A DNA stretch of 64,000 nucleotides, taken from positions 2,595,584 to 2,659,583 of the forward strand of contig OZ025886.1 of assembly GCA_964019415.1 (NCBI GenBank). The letters are read 5' to 3'. The position numbers and the translations under genes were made by a program. Of this stretch, positions 12,601-21,800 are shown one piece after another. Below the pieces are notes generated by a model. That model did not search any database and was not told the origin of the DNA. It worked only from the letters and a program-made list of their open reading frames with translations. Numbering within the stretch: position 1 is the first letter of the stretch; each line of letters starts with the position of its first letter. This DNA is from Ianthella basta (Eukaryota; Porifera; Demospongiae; Verongiida; Ianthellidae).

Positions 12601-13333
12601 GGTACAAGTAACTCTACATTGCTTGCAGTGAGGACAGGAGGACCTACCAAAGCCGATTACAGAATGGTTGGCCAAATGGTAAATCGCAAATGATAAAAGG
12701 CATGACGTCATGGTGTGATGTCTTAGTGCGATCGTCCCGAGTGACGCAAGTGACTAAAATGATGCGGTAAGTGTCACAACAAATGACGTTGCACAATGAT
12801 GTTACACCAATTGCAATATACCATTTGCCATTTGGCCAACCATTCTGAAATCAGCTGTACACCCAATGCAATAGCTACACACACAATTGAAATAGCACGC
12901 ACACACATCATCATACCACTTGCTATATAACTAGTACATATACGTACGCATAATATCATGCATGAAAACGGCAGACTATCCATTGCTGCTGCTAATAATT
13001 ATGTAGTGAATAGACCCAGCTCTGAGGTTGGCCACACCGTGTTAGTAACTTAATGTCAAATAATAGTGACCAGGTTCAATAGCTCTGGCAAAGGCCACGT
13101 GCGGAATGCGACATCGATCTCGTTCAGAAGCCGCAAATGTTGTCCACCATCTTGGTATCCCCCCACCTCCTTCCACCTACTCCTCCAACAGAATATGGAC
13201 GGTCTGGTCTGACTGCACCTGATGTTTTCTTTTGTTTCATCTTCATTCCTCCTCTGGAAATAGATCGCTTCGTGGAATCCTCTTCTAGGTTGAATACATC
13301 GTTCCCATCGAAGGCAGAACTCACCCACGACAT
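3439..13333 (-). CDS. RAD17: RAD17 checkpoint clamp loader, 16 exons
   Basis: RAD17 replaces the large RFC subunit to load the 9-1-1 clamp on damaged DNA in the nucleus. Exons in transcript order: 13333-13177, 12574-12441, 12125-11978, 11754-11621, 11483-11431, 10928-10803, 10448-10258, 9989-9857, 9696-9546, 6400-6308, 5704-5639, 5135-5001, 4717-4663, 4592-4512, 3820-3766, 3643-3439. They sum to 1917 bases (638 aa plus stop); human RAD17 is about 680 aa. Seen: ELAVHKKK near residues 70-80, Walker A GPAGCGKT (about 105-112), Walker-B-like IIVVED (about 187-192), GGDVRSAVNSLQF, SLFLFRSLGK, LYLHQNYLDFF and RPLHKPEW, all in human RAD17 order. The C-terminal LSQPSAS matches the ATR/ATM SQ-site region. 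The start ATG begins MSWVSSAFDG, resembling the human N-terminus. The third intron uses a GC donor (11977-11976). The 3.1-kb ninth intron hosts another gene. Weakest boundary: the exon 1 donor. Confidence 0.93.
4158..4312. repeat. Dispersed repeat, copy 2
   Basis: Lies in the RAD17 intron between the exons ending at 4512 and starting at 3820. It shares gtttcactggcgg, tgatgagcccc, acagctctgtggctgttcc and acaatcact segments with 15752-15960 and, more weakly, with 1130-1432. A short CA-rich run follows at 4310-4365. Confidence 0.55.
6019..6205. repeat. Dispersed repeat shared with receptor A intron
   Basis: The stretch from acaagtcggttg through gaagaaatgt to the ccaagccaaccaaccag segment recurs in pieces at 27050-27110 and 27320-27440, where the order of the two halves is exchanged. 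The cgaacccagg and agcctggga segments could be remnants of a tRNA-type B box, which would make it a SINE, but that is a guess. It lies in RAD17 intron 9. Confidence 0.5.
6981..7252. mobile_element. Long imperfect hairpin (foldback/MITE-like) in RAD17 intron 9
   Basis: Outer arms near 6981-7021 and 7212-7252 are reverse complements (actcagcattgatt pairing with aatcaatgccgagt). Inner arms 7053-7096 and 7125-7168 pair almost perfectly around aaggaccaggacagc. The whole can fold into one hairpin of about 270 bases with a 28-base central loop. No transposase is visible. A foldback or MITE insertion is likely; since RAD17 transcription crosses it, it could also give a structured RNA. Confidence 0.65.
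7759..8646 (-). CDS. NmrA-like NAD(P)-binding protein, intronless, nested in RAD17 intron
   Basis: A single uninterrupted 295-codon frame. The N-terminus carries the dinucleotide-binding Rossmann motif GATGMIG at residues 10-16 right after a beta-strand (VIFVI). AGVRNLDKA follows after the second strand, as in NmrA/atypical short-chain dehydrogenases and quinone oxidoreductase 2-type proteins. The length suits this family, which uses NAD(P)H or senses its redox state; no substrate can be read from sequence. It is probably cytosolic, since no signal peptide or membrane segment is seen. It lies wholly inside RAD17 intron 9 (6401-9545) on the same strand, with its own start and stop. Lack of introns and a more GC-rich body than the flanks suggest a retrocopy or acquisition from a microbe, but this needs a phylogeny. 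Contamination is unlikely because flanking RAD17 exons are collinear. Confidence 0.88.
   Translation of the reverse strand: MSKPVIFVIGATGMIGSATVQALSEKYADKFDIRAGVRNLDKADKLKSLPGVTVVQATMGDENKLITTLEGVDALYIVTPTAENRAELTIKTAEAAKTAGVQFLLVVSGATAPLTDTLFGRQMGDIETAVANLKLPHAFLRLTVFFESYLFFKDTIQSQSSIYSPTDPSKPYLLVAADDAGKAAAAVLTDWRKHVNKTYTIVSACHSLNDGAKAISEVVGREVKNVQLPSEAAKQAMLQAGQPEWLIDGILELSTLINSDSPVTNQADMTNFEEITGEKPTSLKMWFAKMGGAFK
12660..12847. mobile_element. MITE in RAD17 intron 1
   Basis: Terminal inverted repeats CAGAATGGTTGGCCAAATGG at 12660-12679 and its near-exact complement at 12828-12847 bound a 188-bp element with no coding capacity. Internal tgacgtca- and tgacg-type repeats are present. No clear target duplication could be fixed. 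Confidence 0.8.
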
Positions 13334-13818
13334 ATATGATGACTGGACGGTGCAGGTACACAGGAATGAGAAAGCGTCGATTCTCTCCGGCTATGTGAGT
13401 GGATCAACCCGCCATTTTAACTCTCGCGAGGTGTTAATTGGCAATTACCGTACCTGCGAGTTGAACTTTGGCAATATTATCGATACAGCAACATGCACGC
13501 TTCATTGAGATTCAAGTAGCTCAATTACCAGCTCAAAGGTGATTAATTGATATATTCACTTATAATTTCTTAATGATTAACAATTGCCCTGTGGAGCATG
13601 CTTGCCCGCAGGTCTCTATAGATGCATTTGTTTTAAGGTGGGGCAAAAGAATGTCATGTAGTTCAAGATGGATGTCATGAATATGATCACAAAACCACAG
13701 GAATTCAAGAAGGGAAAATAGTAGGGGAATTCAGCCACAGTTGCACTGTCATGCCTTCGTTTCCTGTATCTGTGCTCACGGAGACACAGCGTAAAGAGGA
13801 GAGGTACAGAAAGAGAAC
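13334..13818. promoter_or_regulatory. Head-to-head intergenic region, RAD17 / RING-NYN gene 1
   Basis: The start codons of RAD17 (minus) and the first RING-NYN gene (plus) are 485 bp apart, so this stretch must hold both promoters. Near RAD17 it has gccattttaa and, at 13421-13430, ctctcgcgag, close to the TCTCGCGAGA element common in animal housekeeping promoters. From about 13660 it carries a gatgtcatgaa / ccacaggaattc / ggggaattcagc module that also precedes the other RING-NYN copies. The roles of these sites are inferred. Confidence 0.55.
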
Positions 13819-15177
13819 ATGGCTAGCTCTTCTGGTGTTGCAGTGAAGAAGTGCATTGACTGCCAAAAGGCAGCTACTGAAGAAACTGGTGCAATTAGAT
13901 TGAAATGCAAGAAGCATTTCATCTGTGACAACTGTTGTGATAACAGGGAAGACTCTCCAGAGTTCACAAGAAAGATCCGTGAGTGCCAGAAGTGCCACCC
14001 TGAAGTGTTCCATGCTCAGCCACCTAAGGTGTGGATATATGTTGATGATTCTAACCTGTGGATTAGTGGAAAGAAGGCTTATGCTGAAGCTCACAAACTA
14101 CTGACTTCAGAAGATCCTCGAGCCAGGTTTGATATTGGCCGCCTGAATGAAGTGATAGCAGAAGGTAGGGAGGTGAGTAGTAGAACACTGTATGGTTCCA
14201 AGCCACCTCCCGTGGACACAGTCTGGGCAAAGATAGAAGAGCAAGGCTGGAAAGTGGATATCAAGCAGAAAAGCTACCACACTGGCAAGGAAAAGCAAGT
14301 AGACGTGCAACTAGTAGCAGATGTAGTGTCTTTAGTGAACCGGGAGAAAACTGGCACAGTCATAATTGTCAGCGGTGATTCTGACTATATACCAGCAATA
14401 AATGAAGCCCTTGCTCGAGGATGGAAGGTGGAGGTTTGGTCGTGGGAGAAAGCACTGTCTGCTGACATCAGGGACCATGAGAAAAAAGGCAAAGGCCTTC
14501 ATGTAGAATACCTAAATGGGCACATTCAACGAATCATGTTTGATAACAGTGTTTTTGACCCAACCAGATTCCACGAAGAAGGGCTACTGTCTCAGCTGAA
14601 GGAAGCTTCCATCCTACTCACAGTGAGCAAGAAAGACCTGCAAGGTGACAAAAAATGGAAGGAATTCACTGCTACTATTCAGAACATCACGAAATGGCCT
14701 ATTTCTTACATTCAAGTAAAAGCACAAGGGTATGTGGAAGTGTTGGCCATTTTTCTATCTGTACAAGATGATAAGCCTGACATAGACAAGAACATGAAGC
14801 TAATTGGAAAATCAAAGAAGAAGCTGAATCTTACAGCCAACCCAATGAAATTTTGTGATCTTCATGCTACATATAAACTTGAATGGCTGAAACCGTTGCT
14901 GTCTCAGTGCAAGGGCCTGGATGTGGAGTACGAGGATGATGCAAGCGACACACGATCCCGACACAGCTCAAGGTCTAGGTCATTGGTGCGCTACAGATCA
15001 GCAGAAAGGCATATCAAAACCGAACTCTGTCACCATCATGCTAAGAGCTCCTGCCCCAAGGGGGATAAGTGCCTGTATGCACACGGTGAATGTGATCCCA
15101 TGGCCTGGTGTGTTGTATGTAAAAAGAAAGGGCATGTTGCAGGAGGCAGGTGCCAAAGGATTGAAGTCAGGTCTTAA
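13819..15177 (+). CDS. RING-like / NYN RNase / CCCH / CCHC protein, paralogue 1
   Basis: Intronless, 452 aa. Residues 12-59 show C-x2-C-x14-C-x2-H-x2-C-x2-C-x16-C-x2-C, which fits C3HC4 RING spacing. Residues about 70-250 form a NYN (PIN-like) domain: YVDDSN (76-79), KQVD, SGDSDY, then GWKVEVWSW, so the acidic metal-binding positions are kept. A conserved but unassigned segment of about 120 residues follows, then a Ser/Arg stretch. Next comes a CCCH finger (C-x7-C-x5-C-x3-H in CHHHAKSSCPKGDKCLYAH) and a zinc-knuckle-like CVVCKKKGHVAGGRC, one residue longer before the last Cys than usual. By family analogy (Regnase/ZC3H12, MARF1, N4BP1) it should be an RNA endonuclease; the RING-like finger could recruit ubiquitin machinery or merely bind zinc. 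Head-to-head with RAD17. No family name recognised. Confidence 0.85.
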   Translation: MASSSGVAVKKCIDCQKAATEETGAIRLKCKKHFICDNCCDNREDSPEFTRKIRECQKCHPEVFHAQPPKVWIYVDDSNLWISGKKAYAEAHKLLTSEDPRARFDIGRLNEVIAEGREVSSRTLYGSKPPPVDTVWAKIEEQGWKVDIKQKSYHTGKEKQVDVQLVADVVSLVNREKTGTVIIVSGDSDYIPAINEALARGWKVEVWSWEKALSADIRDHEKKGKGLHVEYLNGHIQRIMFDNSVFDPTRFHEEGLLSQLKEASILLTVSKKDLQGDKKWKEFTATIQNITKWPISYIQVKAQGYVEVLAIFLSVQDDKPDIDKNMKLIGKSKKKLNLTANPMKFCDLHATYKLEWLKPLLSQCKGLDVEYEDDASDTRSRHSSRSRSLVRYRSAERHIKTELCHHHAKSSCPKGDKCLYAHGECDPMAWCVVCKKKGHVAGGRCQRIEVRS

Positions 15178-16145
15178 AAGTACATTTGCCAACTCATTTT
15201 AGCTAGTGCATGTCTGCATGGAGATTATATTATATACTACAGGTTGTAATATCTATCTATAGGATGTGTTGTTCGTGGTCTGTTTTAATACAATTGAAAA
15301 ATGACCACTATATGGTGAATTATAATTTTGTGTACATGCACACAGTATGCACATGTATCATGCAACCATTATATATAGTCAGTGATCAAGAATATGTTAA
15401 TCAATCACATTGTCAAGAATTTTGTGAAGGGGAAGCCTCAGTGGATGAGGGAGAACTGAAGGGGAATTCAGTGATATACACGTGCATGGTCATGATGTAA
15501 TTGTCATGTGTTACCATTTGACCATATATAGGTATCTAAGCACTGACAAGCTATGACAAGGTTGGCATGCAGGGTACAGTAGACTGAAGAAAACTAAATT
15601 TAGTTGAGAGGTGGAATTCAGCTACATATGGGCATGATTCTCATGCATTGCCCTATGACCAAAGCTATATAGCTATCTAAACTATGACAAGCTATAAGAA
15701 GGTCAACATATGCATGTAGGGTATATACATTAATATTTGCTCTTGTTGAAACCACAAGTGTTTCACTGGTGGAAGATACAAGAGTACCTATAGTCATCCT
15801 ATATACCTTCCATCAGTATGCCACACTGATGCATGAGCCCCAATTAGGGCGAACAGCTGTCTGTGGCTCTTCCATCTTTGTTGAATGACTGGGGGGAGGT
15901 GATCACTGCATGGTTGCTATCAATAGGGCTCCAGCCCCCCCCCCCCCCCCCCCCCCAGAGCCTCCTGAGGCACTATATATACAGCGTAGAAGGCTGGTAG
16001 GCATAAAATCCAGTGATTATAGGTATTTGTTCATGTAGGGTACATGATAGGAATCTATTTTAATTTTTAAAAATGAAACAGTTAATTCAGGAATAGGTTA
16101 AGAACATTGCCATGTTGCTCTTCAGAGGTTGAAGGAAGCAGTACA
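15178..16145. other. Region between RING-NYN gene 1 and duplication unit A
   Basis: No gene. It holds the 3' flank of paralogue 1 and two further copies (about 15390-15490 and 15590-15690) of the module found 5' of the RING-NYN genes (ggggaattcag, ggtcatgat, gctatgacaagg-type segments). These suggest lost gene copies or promoter-region repeats. A C-homopolymer tract lies at 15935-15956. Confidence 0.55.
15752..15960. repeat. Dispersed repeat, copy 3
   Basis: Shares gtttcactggtgg, atgagcccc, gaacagctgtctgtggctcttcc and gatcactgcatggttgc segments with 4158-4312, and weaker similarity with 1130-1432. It ends in a run of about 22 C residues. Confidence 0.55.
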
Positions 16146-16335
16146 TACAGTGTATAGACTGTCAGAGTTGGAAGATTGGCATGGTTAAGTTGAAGTGTAA
16201 GAAGCACATTATCTTAGCTGTTGGGGATGGGGAAGGCTGTCCAGAGTTTGAAGGAAAAGTAGCATACTTGTCAACCTGAAGTGTTTCAACCTCGAGATCA
16301 GTCACATTGATGATTCTAGCCTCAAGGAAAGAGGG
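16146..16335 (+). pseudogene. RING-NYN gene N-terminal fragment at left end of unit A
   Basis: Decayed remnant of the 5' coding part of a RING-NYN gene: atagactgtcagag (CxxCQ), gttaagttgaagtgtaagaagcac (LKCKKH), a gaatttgaaggaaaa-like segment, cctgaagtgtttcaacct (PEVFQP) and gatgattctagcctc (DDSsL). It contains frame breaks and deletions. The same remnant recurs at 35970-36152, so it marks the left edge of the tandem duplication unit. Confidence 0.8.
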
Positions 16336-16896
16336 TCAGTGGAACCTGCCTAAGACCTTGAGCCAGCTCTAACTGACCTTTATAAAGAGGTGGCTACCCT
16401 TCAGAGGTAAATTGACAATGTTTTAGTGCTATTTGAAGCCAGGGAGACTGGCTGTTTTAGAAGGGTGGCTGCCTTACACCGTGACCGTCTTAGACAGGTT
16501 CCACCTTATATATATTTCACTTCTTTGTTGTTTACTTACACTAGCTGTGACAAATTCACTTGGCCATACTTCCTATATCTTTCCCACAAGTTTGCATAGC
16601 TACATGAATGCATAACTGCAAACACAAACATTGTGTTTCCTATAGTGGAGAGTAGTCAATACATAGTATGATGTCATGAACCACAGGAATTTGCGAAGGG
16701 AAAACCATAGTTGATTAGGGAGAGCTGAAGGGGAAATCAGCAACACTTGGTCATGATTATCACGTGTTCCGCTGTGACCATAGATGCAGTGTAGGAGAAT
16801 TAGATCCAGTTAAAAGGGAATTCAGCTGCAGCCCTTTGAAATCGACGCTGTGACTGGACAGAAATCAAGAGACAGTTCAGAAATATTGATGAGAAC
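16336..16896. promoter_or_regulatory. 5' flank of RING-NYN gene 2
   Basis: Co-linear with 37861-38580 in unit B, including tgaccgtc-tagacaggttccac, gtagtcaatacatagtatgatgt and tcatgattatcacgtgttccgctgtgacc. It presumably contains the promoter. The cacgtg hexamer at about 16760 is an E-box-like palindrome conserved in unit B; its function is not shown. Confidence 0.5.
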
Positions 16897-18279
16897 ATGG
16901 CTATGGCTTTAGTGATTGAAGGAAAGCAGTGCATAGACTGTCAGAGTAAGAAGGGAGACATAGAACTGGTTAAATTGAAATGTAAGAAGCACTTTATTTG
17001 CGAAAGCTGTTGGGATAATAGAGAAACCTGTTCAGAATTTGAAGGAAAACACCGTGAGTGCCAAACTTGCCACCCTGAAGTTTTTCAGCCTCAGTCACCT
17101 AAAGTGTGGATATATGTTGATGATTCTAACCTGTGGATTGAAGGGAAGAAGGCATATGCTGAGGCACATAATCTAGTGACCTCAGAAGACCCTCGAGCCC
17201 GATTTGACATTGGCCAACTAAATGAGGTGGTGGCAGCAGGGAGGGAGGTCGGTGGTAGAACACTGTATGGCTCTAAGCCACCTCCCGTGGACACAGTCTG
17301 GGCAAAGATAGAAGAGCAAGGCTGGAAAGTGGATATCAAGAAGAAGAGCTACCACACTGGCAAAGAGAAGCAAGTAGATTCTCAGCTAATTACAGATGTA
17401 GCATCTGTAGTGAACAGAAAGAAGATCGGCACAGTCATCATTGTTGCTGGTGATGTAGACTACAAACCACCTATAGAGGAAGCCCTCGCTCGAGGATGGA
17501 AGGTAGAGGTGTGGTCATGGGAGAAAGCACTCTCTGCTGACATCAGGGGCCATAGGAGGACAGGTAAAGGCCTTCGAGTATTGTACCTTAATCACTACAT
17601 CCATCAAATTATGTTCGTTAATTGTGATTTTGACCCAGCCAGGTTCACAGATAAAGGATTACTGTCTCGGCTAAAGGAAACGTCCTTACTGCTTACAGTT
17701 AGTGAGAACAACCTGCAAGTTGGCAAAAGACGGAAGGACTTCACTGACACACTTCAGAATATCACAAAATGGCCAATTTCATACTATGAACCAATGAGAG
17801 ACCAAAAAGATGGATATGTTGAAATATTGGCCATTTTTCTGTCCGTAATGGACCAAAAACCAGACATCAACACATGCATTGGACAGATAGTGAAGGCAAA
17901 GAAGCAGCTGAGTCTTACAACCAATCCAATGAAATTCCGTGACCTTCTTGATAAATTTGGAGACAAACTTGTATGGTTGGAACCATTGCTGTCTCAGTGC
18001 AAACAGCTCAATGAGGAATGCAGAGACAATGCCAGTGATACACACTCGGTACACAGCTCAAGGTCAAGGAGGTCTTCAGGGTACTGTGGATCTGGAGCAG
18101 ATTCATTTAAATACAAATCTGAACTATGCCGCAACTACATGAAGAGCTCTTGTTCCAAGGGTGACAAGTGCAAATATGCTCATGGTGAACGTGACCCCTT
18201 GGCCTGGTGTCTCATATGTGGGAAGAAAGGGCATGTGTACACACATTGCAGGAGACAAGTGCCAATAATTATAGATTAA
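16897..18279 (+). CDS. RING-like / NYN RNase / CCCH / CCHC protein, paralogue 2 (unit A)
   Basis: Intronless, 460 aa, the same architecture as paralogue 1. RING-spaced residues run from C12 to C58. The NYN domain keeps YVDDSN, KQVD and GDVDY. The Ser/Arg stretch is followed by a CCCH finger (CRNYMKSSCSKGDKCKYAH) and a canonical CCHC knuckle (CLICGKKGHVYTHC, C-x2-C-x4-H-x4-C). It is nearly identical to paralogue 3 (38581-39954): by eye about eight substitutions and two length differences, one an extra Lys in DQKDGYVE. It diverges much more from paralogue 1. The open frame is intact, so both recent copies are probably expressed. The receptor A start codon lies about 600 bp downstream on the same strand. 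Predicted RNA endonuclease, cytoplasmic by analogy; substrate unknown. Confidence 0.87.
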   Translation: MAMALVIEGKQCIDCQSKKGDIELVKLKCKKHFICESCWDNRETCSEFEGKHRECQTCHPEVFQPQSPKVWIYVDDSNLWIEGKKAYAEAHNLVTSEDPRARFDIGQLNEVVAAGREVGGRTLYGSKPPPVDTVWAKIEEQGWKVDIKKKSYHTGKEKQVDSQLITDVASVVNRKKIGTVIIVAGDVDYKPPIEEALARGWKVEVWSWEKALSADIRGHRRTGKGLRVLYLNHYIHQIMFVNCDFDPARFTDKGLLSRLKETSLLLTVSENNLQVGKRRKDFTDTLQNITKWPISYYEPMRDQKDGYVEILAIFLSVMDQKPDINTCIGQIVKAKKQLSLTTNPMKFRDLLDKFGDKLVWLEPLLSQCKQLNEECRDNASDTHSVHSSRSRRSSGYCGSGADSFKYKSELCRNYMKSSCSKGDKCKYAHGERDPLAWCLICGKKGHVYTHCRRQVPIIID

Positions 18280-18881
18280 GTCTTTACCAGATGCATATTG
18301 TTACCATAACATATTGTATCATTTTATTTGCAGTAGGTCTGTGTTCTGATGGTACTATATGTCATCATTAATTCATTTTGCCTCCATCTGGGTGCCTATA
18401 GTATAGTAGCCCATTGGGCTATTAGCTATTTAGGCTCACCCAAAGTGATGAGGGTTACAACAACCACTACCACATGCACAGCAGCAGCGACAACAACAAC
18501 AGCACTGAATGAGGATCTAACTGAAACTGCTGTATGTTGCACCTATTTTACACACAACAGTTTAGCACACACCAATGTGTAGGACAGAGGTATACGTAGC
18601 TAGCTAGCTACTCTAGCTCACTAGGCCCTCCCTCAAAACAATTTGGATAAAAGCAGCTTTCTGAAGGATAGCCCTTAAGTCTACGCCAGCTCCATCTCAT
18701 TCAGTACATGTAGTTTGCATGGTCTGGAAACACAAGAATCAATTTTGGTTACACGGGGGCACAAATTTATATAAATGCCTGTGGGAGCAACTTTTCACTG
18801 GGGGCATCACTTATCGAGCGCTGTTCTGGAAGAAGTTTAATTGGCCGTCCTTCACAGTTCAAGTACCAGCTAGAGGCCATC
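18280..18881. promoter_or_regulatory. Spacer between RING-NYN gene 2 and receptor A
   Basis: Contains the 3' end of the RNase gene and the presumed receptor promoter. Most of it is co-linear with 39955-40648 in unit B, including the ccattgggctattagctatttaggctcaccc and acaaccactaccacatgcacagcagc segments. Small open frames here are not conserved between units, so I call no gene. Confidence 0.5.
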
Positions 18882-21800
18882 ATGAGACAGCGAAGATTGC
18901 GTCTTATACAGTTTTGTCTTTGTTCTGTTCTGCTCTCGTCTCTGGAGAACTGTGGTGATGCCCTTTCCCTTTCTGAATTCTTTGGTTATCCGTTCGGGGG
19001 TAACAGAGACACCGCCTTTCCATCGGTAGATGACACGTCGCTGTATATCAGCGCTTCGGTTCAATTTCCTTATTTCCACAACTTCTACCCAGGCATCAGT
19101 GTGAGTCGTGAGTGCACGCACTGCTCTCCGTAGCTATGCTATGCAAGATATACTCGCATGCTTGCACTTGGCCTGTAATAAGTTGACAATCAGTGTATTT
19201 ATGAGTTGACTTCACTCGAAATTTTATTGACAGTCCAACTGTCTGTGGTAATAGTGCTACGTAGCTGCACGACAAACCTGAAGTAAGCATGCACGTATCT
19301 TCAGCCCACGTATCTGGCACCAGGGTTAGGTTCTAGTCGGGCTGACTTTCTCTCTATAATACAACATATAATTATGTCAAAAGATTCCTAGTAGCACACG
19401 GCTGTTTTGCAATGGCAGCTTAGTGTAAATGGCCGCAGATTGGGAATCAGAATTCGGTCTAGAGCTGTACTGTGGGAAAGTTGGTTTTTAGCCTTTTTCT
19501 CAGTGAAAGTTGTGACAATCCACAGGAAACTCCGTATCAAGGTGGCAGAACAATGGATAATGTGCTGTAGAAGATGAAAGCATTGTTTATGCTGTTATGT
19601 TAGCGATATTTTGGCAAACATTTGCTCGTATTAAACGGATCGTTGTGCTTTTCTCCGGGTTTTCCTGCCAACATGCTATGCATGTCGTGATAGCTCAGCC
19701 ACTCTACAACATAGCAAAGGAGAGCTTGTTCTTGAGCCATTTTCTTACTTCATGTTTTTAACAAAAATAGAATAGTCACAGCTAATGAATAGTGCAGCAC
19801 TAGCATGTGTATAGGGTAGGTGACTATGAAGTGCACTTCCCCACGACCCCAGCTAGTGTCACTAAGTCTCAGTGAATTGACAGGGCCGTAGCACCAAGAT
19901 AAAAACCGGTCAGGCCATAGATGATGTGACGCAAACTAGGGGGGCCGGGAGCATGCCCCCCCCCCCCCCCCCCAGGAAATTTTTGAAAATTTGATGTTCT
20001 GTGAGTACTTCTAGGCCCATCAGCACTTCAATGAATATGATAAAATGTAACATAGACCAACAGGCACTTACAGCAGGAAAGGCAATCAAGTGCCATGAAA
20101 CAGGTAATACAATGCATTGAAATAAGAAGATTGCACATTAAAAATCAAAATCTAGTGTTTTTTTGGCTGTCTCTTTGATGCTAGGCAGCACAAATCTCTC
20201 CTACCCTTGAATAGAAGACACCATCAATGCAAAGGGAGTGGATATATGTTTCCTCCAAAAACAGGAGGAGGGCCGGTCCATGCAAAGAAGGGGGCCAGCC
20301 GGTCCATGCAACAAGGAGGGCTGGTCCATGCAAAACCCAGGTCATTAACATCCGCTGACTTTGAATACATTTTCACCATCCCTACATCTGCCAATATATT
20401 TCCGCTCTTGCGGTCTTGCTACCATCCCCTGTTTCTCCGCCTGCGTATTATAGTGCAAGTGTACATGTGAGTGTGCAATAACAAGGGTTGCCACAGGAGA
20501 CTTCCTATTGCATGCATATGCCCATTCAAGCTACGTACATGTTCCCATGTACAAATGTATACCACCATGCTGCATGCATACATCCGTGTACAGTGGATTT
20601 ATGCAACCTTACAACAGTTCCCATACCTGGTAGTCGTTACCTAGCATACGAACAGAGTGATATATAATAGGTGATTACAGTACCAGTCTGCATCCTAGGT
20701 AACAACTGCCCATGGTGTGGGAACTGTTGCAAGGTTGCATAAATCCGCTGTACATGACTGAAGCGCTACTGTGCTGTCTGATTATGCACGGTGATCGATT
20801 AGCACACCATTTTACGCATCAGAAAACGTCAAAAACGTCATGCGACATCCGTAAAATGGCTGCTGCCGTTAAGGTTGGTTAGAGGACTAAGTATCTGGCT
20901 ATTCCTTGTTCAAACTAAGTCCTGCAACACTTCAACAAGACCACTCCGCTTTTAGAACGTTGTTTAACCTTAGGCCAGTACCCCCCTCCCAACTTGAAAG
21001 TGTATTTAGAAGGCATATCTTCAATATTTAGAATATTGGTTCCAGCAGCAAAAAACAGTCTGGCCATGGCCGGACCGGCCGGACTGGGTGCTACGGCCCT
21101 GATTGAGAATTTTTCTGTATTGCAGTTTCTGCGCTTTGCCTTTGCTATAATTATTGAATCTGCAGTTTTTGAATGTGTTACTGTTTCATGCATGGTACAG
21201 CTATTAGCTAGCTAGCTTTTTGATCTGAAAGGACATGAACAGTTCATGACTGTTATCCCAGCCTGGAAACTGGAGTTGCATGACTACTGACTAGGAACTT
21301 CCAAAGAGGCATATGCTATGTGATAGCGCTATATAATTCAGCTTGCGTATTTATACGTAGTCACATAGAAGTATATAGGTATGAACTGGCAGTGCACTGA
21401 ATTATACTATCATGCATCCATGCCTACAAAGACCCATACAACAATAGAAGCTATGTATCATTGAATCAATTGACTAAAGCATAGTATATCAAATAGTGAT
21501 CCCTTCCAATTGCAACATTAATATTGCATGCATGTGTCAGTGTGGACACATTTTTACTGTTCTACACTGTTATATACAAATATGGTGTGACCATCACACC
21601 ACTCAGTGCTCACACCAATTAAGGGTGTGATCAGTCACACTATTACTTTAGTGTGACGTTCACACTGACACCAGTATCCACACTGTTGTTGACATCATTT
21701 CTGATAGACTTGGAAGTAATTTACACGTGAAGATGAGAGTTTATTTGGAATCCTACGAGCTATCTAAATACATACATAGCTACCCAGGATACAGCTTAGC

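Noticed and set aside
20207-20470. 87-codon frame with GGxVHAK repeats
   Set aside because: It arises from a short imperfect tandem repeat (ggccggtccatgcaa-type units, 20265-20335) inside a transposon remnant.
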